From: Actinomadura nitritigenes
GTDB lineage: Bacteria > Actinomycetota > Actinomycetes > Streptosporangiales > Streptosporangiaceae
Assembly: GCF_017573545.1 (NCBI RefSeq)
Contig: NZ_JAGEOK010000027.1
Location: forward strand, 1 to 64,000
Direction: 5' to 3'
Length of the DNA: 64,000 nt
Numbering within the stretch: position 1 is the stretch's first letter; the number at the start of each line of letters is the position of its first letter. This document shows positions 31,541-39,986 of the stretch, one piece after another. The translations under genes and the position numbers were made by a program. The notes under the pieces are model-generated. The model did no database searches. It had not been told where the DNA came from and was given only the letters and a program-made list of their open reading frames with translations.

Positions 31541-32779
31541 GTGAGCGATACGGGAACGGGGCTCGACCGCGTCCACTCGGTGGGCGGGTGCCTCATGCGC
31601 ATCGCGTACGGCGGCTTCGCCTCGCTGTACCTGCTGGCCGGGCTCATCGCGGTCCACCACGAGCGGCCGCAGATCTGGCTGATCGTCTTCGCCGCGGTGG
31701 CCAACGCGGCGGTCCTCGCCCCGGGCCGGTGGCGGATCCGCGCGGCGTTCGGCGCGGGCGCGCTGTCCCTGCTCGGCACCCTCTACATCAGCACCGCCGC
31801 CGACCTGCACCACAGCAACCCCGGCGTGGCCGCCGAGATCGGCGGGCTGCTCATCGTCATCGCCCGGGCGGTCTGGAAGGCGCCGCGGGACCGGCTCGTG
31901 CCGCTCGCGGTGCTGCTCGGCGCGGCGGTGCTGGCCGTCCCGCTGCGCTGGTCGCCGGTCGCCGCGCTGGTGTTCACGGCGCCGCTCGGCATCACGGTCG
32001 CGGTCGCCCTCGGCGTCGGGCTCTACCTGCGCGCGATCGACGCCCGCCGGGCCCGGTCGCTCGCGGCGGCGCGCCGCGACGAGCGGCTGGAACTGGCCCG
32101 CGACCTGCACGACTTCGTCGCCCACCACGTGACCGGCATCGTCGTCCAGGCGCAGGCCGCGCGGTTCGCGGCGCAGTCGGGCGCCGCGCAGTCGCCCGAG
32201 CGGCTCGACACCATGTTCGCCGGGATCGAGAAGGCGGGCACCGAGGCGCTGACGTCGATGCGGCAGATGGTCGGGCTGCTGCGGGACGCGCAGCACACCG
32301 GCGCGGCCGACGGCGAGGCGTTCGGGGCGGCGGGCAGGACGGCGAGCGGCGCGGCGGGCGGCGCGGCGGGTGCGGCGGCGACCCGCCCGGTCGGCGACCT
32401 CGGCCGGCTCCGCGACCTGGTCGCCGGGTTCGCCGACCCGCCCGCCACCCTCGCGCTCGCGCCCGACCTCGGCCCGCTGCCGCCCGAGGTCGCCGCCTCG
32501 GTGCACCGGGTGGTGCAGGAGTCGCTGACCAACGTCCGCAAGCACGCCGCGGACGCCGCGTCCGTCCGGGTCGCGGTCGCGCGGGCGGCCGGCGGGTCGG
32601 TCGAGGTGAGCGTCCGCGACGACGGGCAGGGCCGGGGCCGGCGGCTGCCGTCCTCGGGGTTCGGGCTGGCCGGGCTGACCGAGCGGGTGAACGCGCTCGG
32701 CGGCCGCCTCCGCGCCGGCCCCCGCCCGGAGGGCGGCTGGGAGGTCGTCGCCCTCCTCCCCGCCGCCGGGAACGAGTGA
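31541..32779 (+). CDS. Sensor histidine kinase (NarL-type, HisKA_3)
   Basis: The 412-residue protein has five or six N-terminal helices, a HisKA_3 dimerisation domain with the phospho-accepting His in ARDLHDFVAHHVTGIVVQAQ, and a HATPase domain (QESLTNVRKHA, then VRDDGQG and GFGLAGLTERVNALGG). A low-complexity Ala/Gly insert lies between them. The GTG at 31541 follows a -10 like TAATCT by eight bases, suggesting a leaderless start; an ATG at 31595 would shorten it by 18 residues. The response regulator follows, and the divergent ABC exporter is the likely target. Confidence 0.9.
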   Translation: MSDTGTGLDRVHSVGGCLMRIAYGGFASLYLLAGLIAVHHERPQIWLIVFAAVANAAVLAPGRWRIRAAFGAGALSLLGTLYISTAADLHHSNPGVAAEIGGLLIVIARAVWKAPRDRLVPLAVLLGAAVLAVPLRWSPVAALVFTAPLGITVAVALGVGLYLRAIDARRARSLAAARRDERLELARDLHDFVAHHVTGIVVQAQAARFAAQSGAAQSPERLDTMFAGIEKAGTEALTSMRQMVGLLRDAQHTGAADGEAFGAAGRTASGAAGGAAGAAATRPVGDLGRLRDLVAGFADPPATLALAPDLGPLPPEVAASVHRVVQESLTNVRKHAADAASVRVAVARAAGGSVEVSVRDDGQGRGRRLPSSGFGLAGLTERVNALGGRLRAGPRPEGGWEVVALLPAAGNE

Positions 32780-32827
32780 CCCGCGGCCGTCTGCGGCCCG
32801 GCGCCGAGGACAGGGCAAAATGATCCC

Positions 32828-33475
32828 GTGACCATCCGCGTACTGATCGCCGACGACCAGGAGATGGTCCGGACCGGGTTCCGGATGATCGTCGACTCGC
32901 AGCCCGACATGGAGGTGGTCGGGGAGGCGGCCGACGGCGCCGGGGCCGTGGCGCTGGCCCGGCGGCTCCGCCCGGACGTGTGCCTGTTCGACATCCGGAT
33001 GCCGAAGATGGACGGCCTGGAGGCGACCCGGCTCGTCGCGGGCCCGGACGTGGCGGACCCGCCCCGGGTGGTGATCGTCACGACGTTCGACATGGACGAG
33101 TACGTGTACGGGGCGCTGCGCGGCGGCGCGGTCGGGTTCCTGCTCAAGGACAGCGGGCCGGCGCTGCTGCTGGAGGCGGTGCGTGCGGCGGCGAACGGGG
33201 AGGCGCTGGTGTCGCCCTCGATCACCGTCCGGCTGCTGGAGCACCTGGCGCGCCCGCCCGCCGCGCCCGCGCCGCCCCGCGAGCAGCCGACGGAGCGGGA
33301 GCTGGAGGTGATCCGGCTCGTCGCGCGCGGCCGCACGAACGAGGAGATCGCCGGGGAGCTGTTCGTGTCGCTGTCCACGGTGAAGACCCACCTCGGCAGC
33401 GTGCACCGCAAGCTGGGCGCGCGGAACCGGGTCGAGGTCGCGGCGTGGGCGTGGGAGTCCGGCCTGATGGCCTAG
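32828..33475 (+). CDS. LuxR/NarL-family response regulator
   Basis: The 215-residue protein has a receiver domain (acidic pair in IADDQEMV, phospho-Asp in VCLFDIRMPKMDGLEA, Thr in VIVTTFDMDEYVYGAL, Lys in FLLKDSGP) and a C-terminal LuxR helix-turn-helix (PTERELEVIRLVARGRTNEE, LSTVKTHLGSVHRKLG). It follows the kinase by 48 bp and is its partner. Regulation of the adjacent ABC exporter is inferred. Confidence 0.95.
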   Translation: MTIRVLIADDQEMVRTGFRMIVDSQPDMEVVGEAADGAGAVALARRLRPDVCLFDIRMPKMDGLEATRLVAGPDVADPPRVVIVTTFDMDEYVYGALRGGAVGFLLKDSGPALLLEAVRAAANGEALVSPSITVRLLEHLARPPAAPAPPREQPTERELEVIRLVARGRTNEEIAGELFVSLSTVKTHLGSVHRKLGARNRVEVAAWAWESGLMA

Positions 33476-33567
33476 CGGGTTGCGGACCGGAGCACGGCGC
33501 CGCGGCGCGCACATCGGAGGAGCACGGGGGAACGGCACTGGCACCGGAGTCGATCGAGGGCATCCCC

Positions 33568-33900
33568 GTGACCGTGGTGGTCATCTGGATCCTGTGCGCG
33601 GCCGGATGGGGCGTGGTCCTCGCGGGGCTGCGCCGCGGGCTGCGCGGCCGGGAGCGGGGCCCGGCGCTGTTCGCGCACACCGTCACCCCGGCGGGCGTCG
33701 TCCTGACGTTCGCCGTGCTCGGGTACGGGTCGCTGTACGCGACGATCGCGCTGGCCGCGGAGTGGTGGTCGCTGGCGGCGGTGACGGGGTTCCAGCCGGC
33801 CCGGCTCGTGGCCGGTGGCGGCCTGCGGCGGCTGGCCGCGTGGCTGCTGGTGACCGCCGCCGTGACGTATGTGACGGGGCGCCTCGTCCTCGGCCGGTAG
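33568..33900 (+). CDS. Small membrane protein, three to four helices
   Basis: The GTG at 33568 has GAGGG eight bases upstream and gives 110 residues. Hydrophobic segments are VTVVVIWILCAAGWGVVLAG, TPAGVVLTFAVLGYGSLYAT and WLLVTAAVTYVTGRLVLG. I do not recognise a family. It follows the response regulator by 92 bp and could be co-transcribed with the two-component pair. Confidence 0.6.
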   Translation: MTVVVIWILCAAGWGVVLAGLRRGLRGRERGPALFAHTVTPAGVVLTFAVLGYGSLYATIALAAEWWSLAAVTGFQPARLVAGGGLRRLAAWLLVTAAVTYVTGRLVLGR

Positions 33901-33964
33901 CGGCGGCCGCTCCCGAAAGATCCCCTGGAAGAGCGCGAACCCTTCGGGGCCCAAGCCAGTCAAA

Positions 33965-33977
33965 GATACGTAGTATC
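33965..33977. promoter_or_regulatory. Palindrome GATACGTAGTATC upstream of the DUF4328 gene
   Basis: GATAC-GTA-GTATC is perfect, lies 43 bases before the DUF4328 start and sits in a locally AT-rich promoter region. Confidence 0.5.
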
Positions 33978-34019
33978 CGAAGCAGCGAACGGTAAAAAGG
34001 GGCCCTCGGAGGTGAAACC

Positions 34020-34697
34020 ATGCCGTGTGCGCTATGCGGCGACATCATCCCGTCCGAGGTCGCCCGGTGCCCGGCATGCGGGGCCTGGGCGCGGCGCCGC
34101 GACTTCCGCGCCGTCGGGGTGGCGGTGTTCATGCTGCTGGGCTTCGACGCGTTCGTCTCGCTCGGGTCGGGGATCAGCCTGCTGCGGATGGCGCGCCCGC
34201 TGCACGACGCCACTCATGACACCTACGACGCGTCCGTGACGGACAAGGCCCTCACGCCGTACCAGGACGTGTTCCTGATCGGCGCGATCATGGCGGCGGT
34301 CACCGGGATGCTGTACCTGGCGTGGCTGTGGCGCGCGTACGGGCAGTCGCCGGGGCCGCACCGGCACCACCGCGCGTGGGTGCTGCTCGGCTGGTTCTGC
34401 CCCGTGGTGAACCTGTGGCTGCCGCCGCGCATGGTCTACGAGGTGTGGGTGAACAGCGGCCGGTACCGGACGACGGAGCGGCAGGCGGCGGGCCTCGTCG
34501 TGGCCGCCTGGTGGGCGTGCGCGCTGGTCGGCCTGCTGCTCGCCCGGATGTTCGGCCACGGCAGCGTCGACACGCTCGCCGACGCCCGTTTCGACGTGCA
34601 CGTGGGCGTCGCCGCGTCCGCGTTCCAGGCGCTCGCCGCCGCGCTGTGCATGGCCACCGTCTTCAAGATCACCCGCCTCCAGGTGGCGCGCGACTAG
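34020..34697 (+). CDS. DUF4328 membrane protein with zinc-ribbon head
   Basis: The 225-residue protein begins with a four-cysteine zinc ribbon (CALCGD and CPACGA, Cys 3, 6, 17, 20) and continues with four membrane helices matching DUF4328: LYLAWLWRAYGQSPGPHRHHRAW, WFCPVVNLWLPPRMVYEVW. DUF4328 proteins are common in actinomycetes and uncharacterised. GGAGGTGAAACC supplies a good ribosome binding site. It overlaps the convergent dnaE2 stop by four bases (CTAG). Confidence 0.88.
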   Translation: MPCALCGDIIPSEVARCPACGAWARRRDFRAVGVAVFMLLGFDAFVSLGSGISLLRMARPLHDATHDTYDASVTDKALTPYQDVFLIGAIMAAVTGMLYLAWLWRAYGQSPGPHRHHRAWVLLGWFCPVVNLWLPPRMVYEVWVNSGRYRTTERQAAGLVVAAWWACALVGLLLARMFGHGSVDTLADARFDVHVGVAASAFQALAAALCMATVFKITRLQVARD

Positions 34698-37600
34698 TTC
34701 GGGGACGGGCCGGACGAGCCTCCGCTGGTGTGCCAGAGGGGCGCGCGCGGGGGCCGTTTGACGGCGGGTCCGGCATGGCCGATGTCGGAGTACGGGGACA
34801 TCGCGAAACCGGTCGGCTGGACGACGCGGCGGCCGGCCGGGCGGCCCTGCGGTCCCCGCCGGGCCATCGCGGAGCGGACGGCGTCCAGGCCGCCGCGCCG
34901 CCACTCCTCGTAGAGGGTGTTCAGGTCCCAGCAGGCGGTCGCGGTGATCGAGACGGCGCGGGCCCCGGCGTGCCGGACCCGGCCCCGGACGACCAGCAGC
35001 CACGAGCCGAACACGGTCGCGGCGCACCGCTCCTGCACCGACTCGAAGAACGCCAGGTCGACGGGGCCGGTGGCGTCGTCCAGCGTGGCGAAGATGACGC
35101 GCTGGCCCGACCGCACCGCAGGGGTCTGCGTCGCGACCTTCACCCCGGCGACCAGCACGTCGGATCCGGCGGGGCGGCCCGGCAGCGCGGCGGCGCGGAC
35201 GATCCCGAGGCCGTCGAGGAGCCCGTCGTAGAACCCGAGGACGTGCCGGCTGACGTCCATGCCGAGGACGTCCAGCTCGGCCTCGACGATCTCGGCGGGC
35301 GTCATCGGCGGCAGCTCGCCGAGCGGGACGGGTTCGGCGAGGCCGGGCTCGGCGCCGGACAGGCCGCCGTCGCCGTCCTCGTGGTCGAGCGGCAGCTGCC
35401 CCTCGACGGGCGCGGCGCCGGAGCGGCGGGGCCGGGAGGTGACGCGGTCGAGGGCGCCGACCCGGCAGAGCAGGTCGCGGCGCGGCACCGGCCCGCCGCC
35501 GGGGCCGCCCGGGTACAGCGCGTCGAACGCCCCGGCGAGGACGAGCCGCTCGGCGGTCGGGCGGGACACCCGGGCGCGCCGCCAGAAGTCGGTCAGCGAC
35601 GCGTACGGCCGCGCGCCGACGATCGCGCCGACCTCGGCGTCGCTGATGCCCCTGACCTCGTTCAGCGCGACGCGGATGCCGGTGGCGCCGCCCTCGGAGA
35701 CGGGTTCGGCGTGCCACTGCGGCGCGGACCGGTTGACGTCCAGCGGCAGGATCGGGACGCCGAAGTGCCGCGCGTCGTCCAGGATGACCCGCTTGGGGTA
35801 CATGCCGGGATCGTGGGTGAGGACGCCGGCGTAGAACGCGGCGGTGTGGTGCCGCTTCAGCCAGGCGGACTGGTAGGTCGGCAGCGCGAACGACGCGGCG
35901 TGCGCCTTGCAGAACCCGAACGCGCCGAACGCGGTGAGCGTCCGCCAGACCCGTTCGACGGTCGCCTCGCCGTAGCCGCGCGCGAGGGCCTTCTCGCGGA
36001 ACCAGGCGCCGACGACGGCCTGGCCGCGCTCGTGGTTCAGGCTGCGCCGCGCCGCCTCCGCCGTCGACAGCCCGCAGCCGGTCATCACGTCGAGGACGCG
36101 CAGCACCTGCTCGTGGAAGACGACGACGCCGAGGCTCTCCCGCAGCACCGGTTCGAGGTCGGGATGCGGGTAGTCCGGGGCGCGGGTCCCGGCACGGGCG
36201 TCCAGGAACGGCGTCACCATGTCGGAGTTGACCGGTCCGGGGCGGAACAGCGAGATGTCGATGACGAGGTCGTCGAGGTTCCACGGCTGGAGCCGGCCGA
36301 TCAGCTCGCGCTGGCCGGGCGACTCGATCTGGAAGCAGCCGAGCGTGCGGGACGTGCGGATCAGCGCGAAGGTGTCGGGGTCGTCGCGCGGGACGGCCTC
36401 CAGATCGATCTCCTCGCCGGTGGTCCGCGCGACCTCGGCGACCGCGTGCGCCATCGCCGACTGCATCCGGACGCCGATGACGTCGAGCTTCAGCAGGCCC
36501 ATCGCCTCGACGTCGTCCTTGTCGAACTGGCTCATCGGGAACCCGAGCGCGCTCTGCTCGACGGGCACCCGGTCGCGCAGCGTCGCGTTGGACAGCAGCA
36601 CCCCGCACGGGTGCATCGCGATGTGCCGGGGCAGGCCGTCCAGCCGTTCGGCGATGCGGAACAGCACGTCGAGGCGGCCCTGCGACAGGTTGCTCTGCCG
36701 CAGCTCCGGCAGGTCCCGCAGCGCGGCGCCGATCTGGCTCGCGCGGATGTGCGGGAACGCCTTGGCGATCGCGTCGATCTCCTGCGGCGGCAGCCCGACG
36801 GCGTTGCCGACGTCGCGGATCGCGCTGCGCGCCCGGTAGGTCTCCATCATCGACACGCACGCGGTGCCGTCGGCGCCGTACCGGGCGAACAGCGCCTCGT
36901 ACGCCTCCAGCCGCCGCGCCGACTCCACGTCGAGGTCGATGTCGGGCAGGCCCTCGCGGCTGTCGGCGAGGAACCGCTCCATGACCAGGTCGTGCCGGAG
37001 CGGGTCGAGGTCGCCGATGCCGAGCAGGTGGTTGACCAGGCTGCCCGCCCCCGAGCCGCGGATCGCGCAGCGGATGCCGCGCGACCGGATCAGCGCGGCG
37101 GCGTCGGCGACCGTGAGGAAGTACGAGGCGAGCCCCTTGCGGGCGATCACGCCCAGCTCGTCGGCGAGCCGCGTCTCGGCGCGCCGCGACCCCGCGAGGC
37201 CGCGCCGGGCCATCCCCTCGGCGCAGCGGGCGGCGAGCCGGGCGTGCGGGTCACCGGCCGCCTCGGGCAGGTGCACCGCGTCCATCCCCAGGTCGCGGCC
37301 CGGATCCAGGACGCACCGCTCGGACAGCCGCCGGGTCTCGGCGAGCAGTTCGTCCGCCTCGTCCGGGCCGCAGGCCAGCTCCGCGACCCGGCGCATCTGC
37401 GGCACCGACTTCAGGTAGGCGTGCCCGGTGCGGTCGTCGAGGTGCCGGCGGTCCAGCGGGACGAGGCGCCGCGTCACGTCCAGCACCTGCGCCACCGGAT
37501 GGTCGGCCGGTTCGAGGTACCGGACGGCGTTGGCGAGCACCGCGGGCACCCCGGACGCCCGGGCGAGCGCGAGCGTCCGCGCCGCCCGGTGCCCGTCGCC

Positions 37601-38080
37601 CACGTCGTGGTGGTCCACGATCTCGATCACCGTCTCGGCGGTCGCCCGCCAGGCGTCGAGGAGCCGGGACGCCAGGTCGGGGCGCCGCGCCGCGATCGCC
37701 CGTCCCACATCGGAGGCGGGGCCGAGCAGGACCACGAGCCCCTCGGCATGGGCGCCGATCATCTCCCGCGTGGTCACCGGGTGCCCCCGCTCGCCCGCCG
37801 CGTGCGCCGCGGTGACCAGCCGGCACAGCGACCGCCATCCGGTGCGGCCCTCGGCCAGCACCACGACGCGCTCGCCGCCGGCGAGGCCGAGGTCGGCGCC
37901 CACGACCGCGCCGATCCCCGCGGCGTCGCACGCCTGGACGTGCCGGACCGCGCCGTACAGGCCGTCCCGGTCGGTCAGCGCGAGCGTCTCCAGGCCGAGG
38001 TCGGCCGCGCGCGCGGCCAGCGCGGCGGGCGGCGCCACGCCGTACCGGAGCGAATACGCCGAAGCGACGTGAAGGTGCAC
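34694..38080 (-). CDS. dnaE2: Error-prone DNA polymerase III alpha-type subunit DnaE2/ImuC
   Basis: The 1128-residue protein starts with a PHP domain (LALTDRDGLYGA) and carries the polymerase core: IRGSGAGSLVNHLLGI, the catalytic PDIDLDVE, then FRPGPVNSDMVTPFL, SLGVVVFHEQVL and AFGFCKAHAASFA. A C-terminal OB-fold (FATLDDATGPVDLAFFESV) and a short tail without a beta-clamp DnaE1-type extension fit DnaE2, the SOS-induced translesion polymerase. The GTG start (38080) comes one base after the DUF6504 stop. A LexA box precedes the pair. ImuA and ImuB, the usual partners, are not adjacent. Confidence 0.93.
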   Translation of the reverse strand: MHLHVASAYSLRYGVAPPAALAARAADLGLETLALTDRDGLYGAVRHVQACDAAGIGAVVGADLGLAGGERVVVLAEGRTGWRSLCRLVTAAHAAGERGHPVTTREMIGAHAEGLVVLLGPASDVGRAIAARRPDLASRLLDAWRATAETVIEIVDHHDVGDGHRAARTLALARASGVPAVLANAVRYLEPADHPVAQVLDVTRRLVPLDRRHLDDRTGHAYLKSVPQMRRVAELACGPDEADELLAETRRLSERCVLDPGRDLGMDAVHLPEAAGDPHARLAARCAEGMARRGLAGSRRAETRLADELGVIARKGLASYFLTVADAAALIRSRGIRCAIRGSGAGSLVNHLLGIGDLDPLRHDLVMERFLADSREGLPDIDLDVESARRLEAYEALFARYGADGTACVSMMETYRARSAIRDVGNAVGLPPQEIDAIAKAFPHIRASQIGAALRDLPELRQSNLSQGRLDVLFRIAERLDGLPRHIAMHPCGVLLSNATLRDRVPVEQSALGFPMSQFDKDDVEAMGLLKLDVIGVRMQSAMAHAVAEVARTTGEEIDLEAVPRDDPDTFALIRTSRTLGCFQIESPGQRELIGRLQPWNLDDLVIDISLFRPGPVNSDMVTPFLDARAGTRAPDYPHPDLEPVLRESLGVVVFHEQVLRVLDVMTGCGLSTAEAARRSLNHERGQAVVGAWFREKALARGYGEATVERVWRTLTAFGAFGFCKAHAASFALPTYQSAWLKRHHTAAFYAGVLTHDPGMYPKRVILDDARHFGVPILPLDVNRSAPQWHAEPVSEGGATGIRVALNEVRGISDAEVGAIVGARPYASLTDFWRRARVSRPTAERLVLAGAFDALYPGGPGGGPVPRRDLLCRVGALDRVTSRPRRSGAAPVEGQLPLDHEDGDGGLSGAEPGLAEPVPLGELPPMTPAEIVEAELDVLGMDVSRHVLGFYDGLLDGLGIVRAAALPGRPAGSDVLVAGVKVATQTPAVRSGQRVIFATLDDATGPVDLAFFESVQERCAATVFGSWLLVVRGRVRHAGARAVSITATACWDLNTLYEEWRRGGLDAVRSAMARRGPQGRPAGRRVVQPTGFAMSPYSDIGHAGPAVKRPPRAPLWHTSGGSSGPSPN

Positions 38081-38081
38081 G

Positions 38082-38357
38082 TCAATCCCATACCCGGGAT
38101 AGCAGCCAGCTGTCGGACACCGCGTCGTAACGCAGCTCGTAGACCCCGATCTCCCGGTCCGGGGTCGCCTCGACCCGCCAGAACTCCCGCTCGCCGGTGG
38201 CCTCGCCGTCGGGATGCTGCTCCCGCCACCAGTCGCGGGTCGTGACCCAGTGCTCCAGGACCCGCCGGACGCGGTAGAGCCGGCCACGCCAGACGAACCG
38301 GACCGGACGCCCGTCGCTCGCCCAGACGTCCACCGGGTCGCCGAACACGCGTGTCAT
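38082..38357 (-). CDS. DUF6504 family protein
   Basis: The 91-residue protein has the DUF6504 pattern: VDVWASDGRPVRFVWRGRLYRVRRVLEHWV, then WWREQ and FWRVEA and YELRYDAVSDSWLLSRVWD. These small proteins commonly sit between imuB and dnaE2 in actinobacteria, with unknown function in translesion mutagenesis. The start ATG lies 50 bases below a LexA box, and the stop is one base from the dnaE2 start. Confidence 0.88.
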   Translation of the reverse strand: MTRVFGDPVDVWASDGRPVRFVWRGRLYRVRRVLEHWVTTRDWWREQHPDGEATGEREFWRVEATPDREIGVYELRYDAVSDSWLLSRVWD

Positions 38358-38678
38358 CTGCCTCCCCCTCGTGCTCGCCGCACGGGGGAAGGAGCATGCG
38401 GCCGTTCGAACATACGTTCGCGACCGAGTCTAGAGACCCCGGCGACCACCGGGCAAGGCGGGGCCCGGGCCGCGCGGCGAGCCGGGCCGTAGCGATCGCG
38501 AGCGAAGCCGGATTCGAGCCTGCGAGAATCCGATCGCGCAGCGAGCCCCCAGGGCGAGCCGGAGCGATGCAGCGATCGCCCGCATCGCCCGTTGAAGGGA
38601 GGGCCCCCAGGGCCCGACCGCCGAGGGCGGTGCAATCAACACAGCGATCGCACGCAGCGCCCGTTGAAGGAAGGCCCC
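38358..38678. other. Intergenic region with LexA box and direct repeats
   Basis: The 321-bp gap holds the SOS promoter of the DUF6504-dnaE2 operon in its left part and most of two 72-bp imperfect direct repeats in its right part. I see no coding region. Reading frames across the repeats are shadows. Confidence 0.7.
38407..38420. promoter_or_regulatory. LexA/SOS box CGAACATACGTTCG
   Basis: The sequence fits the actinobacterial and Bacillus-type SOS consensus CGAAC-N4-GTTCG exactly, with TT before and CG after. It is 50 bases upstream of DUF6504-dnaE2 on the minus strand, so LexA should repress this operon until DNA damage. Confidence 0.93.
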
Positions 38679-38711
38679 CTAGGGCCTGACGCCGAGGGCG
38701 ATGCAAATGGA
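38570..38711. repeat. Two tandem 72-bp imperfect direct repeats with hairpins
   Basis: Copy one begins CAGCGATCGCCCGCATCGCC at 38570 and copy two begins CAGCGATCGCACGCAGCGCC at 38642. Both continue CGTTGAAGG and contain a hairpin (GGGCCC-CCA-GGGCCC at 38601; AGGCCC-CCTA-GGGCCT at 38672), then CGCCGAGGGCG and TGCAA. The second copy supplies the last codons of the minus-strand gene ending at 38679. Confidence 0.8.
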
Positions 38712-38969
38712 CACAGCGACGTCGGCGGCGGTGGTGACATCGGCCATGCCGCCGGGCCACAGGTAGGACCAGCCGGTGCCGACCGGGGTGGCGACGACCA
38801 TGAGCCGCCGGTCCGCGCCCGCACCCGCGCCGTGGACGCTGAGCACGCTCTCGCCCGGCCCGGCGAACCGGCAGGTCAGGCCCCTGGCGTGGAGTTCGCC
38901 CGCCAGGGCCGCCAGGTGCCGGCGACGCACCTCGGCGATATCTCGTCCCTCGACTACAGACACCCGCAT
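38679..38969 (-). CDS. Hypothetical protein
   Basis: The 96-residue product (ATG 38969; an ATG at 38984 would add five residues) alternates helices and strands: EVRRRHLAALAGELHARGL, TCRFAGPGESVLSVHG, RRLMVVATPVGTGWSYLWPGG, and a final TTAADVAVSICIAL. I do not know the family; similar short proteins are frequent beside actinomycete regulators. The C-terminus is encoded by the 72-bp repeat, so its length may vary between strains. Confidence 0.6.
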   Translation of the reverse strand: MRVSVVEGRDIAEVRRRHLAALAGELHARGLTCRFAGPGESVLSVHGAGAGADRRLMVVATPVGTGWSYLWPGGMADVTTAADVAVSICIALGVRP

Positions 38970-39116
38970 CAGCCGCCTCAGCATGGACCGGACCGTCTTC
39001 CGGACGACCGTGGGCGATCGGACGGCGACGGTTGGTGACCGGCTCTCAGGATGACCCCAAGCGGGGGCCTCGCGCAGGGAAAACGCGGAGAGTCGAAAGG
39101 TGTTCTCCTGGTGCGG

Positions 39117-39135
39117 GGTTCCGGCGAGCGGAACC
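39117..39135. promoter_or_regulatory. Inverted repeat upstream of TetR (39220)
   Basis: GGTTCCG-GCGAG-CGGAACC lies 85 bases before the TetR start and is a candidate autoregulatory operator; a leader hairpin is the alternative. Confidence 0.45.
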
Positions 39136-39219
39136 CGGTTCTGATCCGGAGGTACCGTCCGTGATAGAAGCCTCTCTGAGACGGGCGTCCGGCGCCCGGC
39201 CCGGAGAAGGAGTCAGCCG

Positions 39220-39921
39220 ATGACCGCCGCCCCCGCCGGCGAGGAACCGGATCCACCGGAAGGCGGTCCGCAGGAGCACGAGGACGCCCCGCACCGCACC
39301 GGGCACGAGCTGGCCGGGCTGCGCGAGCGCAAGAAGCAGCGGACCAGGCTCGCGCTGATCGACGCGGCGCTCGACCTGTTCCTCGCGCAGGGCTACGAGG
39401 CCACGACGATCGACGAGATCGTGGCGGCGGTGGAGGTGTCGCAGCGCACGTTCTTCCGCTACTTCGCCACCAAGGAGGACGTCGTCACGAGCTTCCTCGC
39501 CGAGCACGACCAGGTGCTGGAGGACGCGCTGGCGGCGCGGCCGCCGCAGGAGCGCCCGTTCACCGCGCTGTTCGAGTCGCTGCGGGTGGTGCTGCGCACC
39601 ATCGCCGGGAGCGACCCCGCCGACAGCGAGCGGTTCCGCCGGGTCCGGCGGGTGATCGAGGCGACGCCGTCGCTGATCTCGGCGCAGATGGCGCGGTACC
39701 AGGCCGCGGAGAACAAGCTCGCCGAGGAGATCGCGCGGCGCGAGGGCGTGGACCCGCTCGGCGACCTTCGGCCCCGGATCGTGGTGGCGTTCTACTCGTC
39801 GGCGGCGCGGATCGCGTTCGAGGACTGCGCGCGGCAGGACATCTGGGATCCCGAGACGGTCGCGTCCCGGGTCGAGGAGGCGGTGGCGCTCGTCAGCCGC
39901 ACGATGCGCGACTGGGTCTGA
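39220..39921 (+). CDS. TetR-family transcriptional regulator
   Basis: The 233-residue protein has a disordered acidic N-terminus (1-33), a TetR helix-turn-helix (RTRLALIDAALDLFLAQGYEATTI, VSQRTFFRYFATKEDVV) and a MftR-like C-terminal domain. FFRYFATKED-type recognition helices are typical of the Mycofactocin/AcrR subgroup. Its target is unknown; the quinone reductase 65 bp downstream on the same strand is separated by a hairpin. Start ATG has GGAG a suitable distance upstream (GAAGGAGTCAGCCG). Confidence 0.9.
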   Translation: MTAAPAGEEPDPPEGGPQEHEDAPHRTGHELAGLRERKKQRTRLALIDAALDLFLAQGYEATTIDEIVAAVEVSQRTFFRYFATKEDVVTSFLAEHDQVLEDALAARPPQERPFTALFESLRVVLRTIAGSDPADSERFRRVRRVIEATPSLISAQMARYQAAENKLAEEIARREGVDPLGDLRPRIVVAFYSSAARIAFEDCARQDIWDPETVASRVEEAVALVSRTMRDWV

Positions 39922-39929
39922 CGGAATAG

Positions 39930-39945
39930 CCGGTGCGGGCACCGG
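39930..39945 (+). terminator. Hairpin between TetR and quinone reductase
   Basis: CCGGTG-CGGG-CACCGG, eight bases after the TetR stop. Confidence 0.5.
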
Positions 39946-39986
39946 GTTCGCCGTTGTCGTAGGTTCCCCGAACGGCAGGAGTGGAA

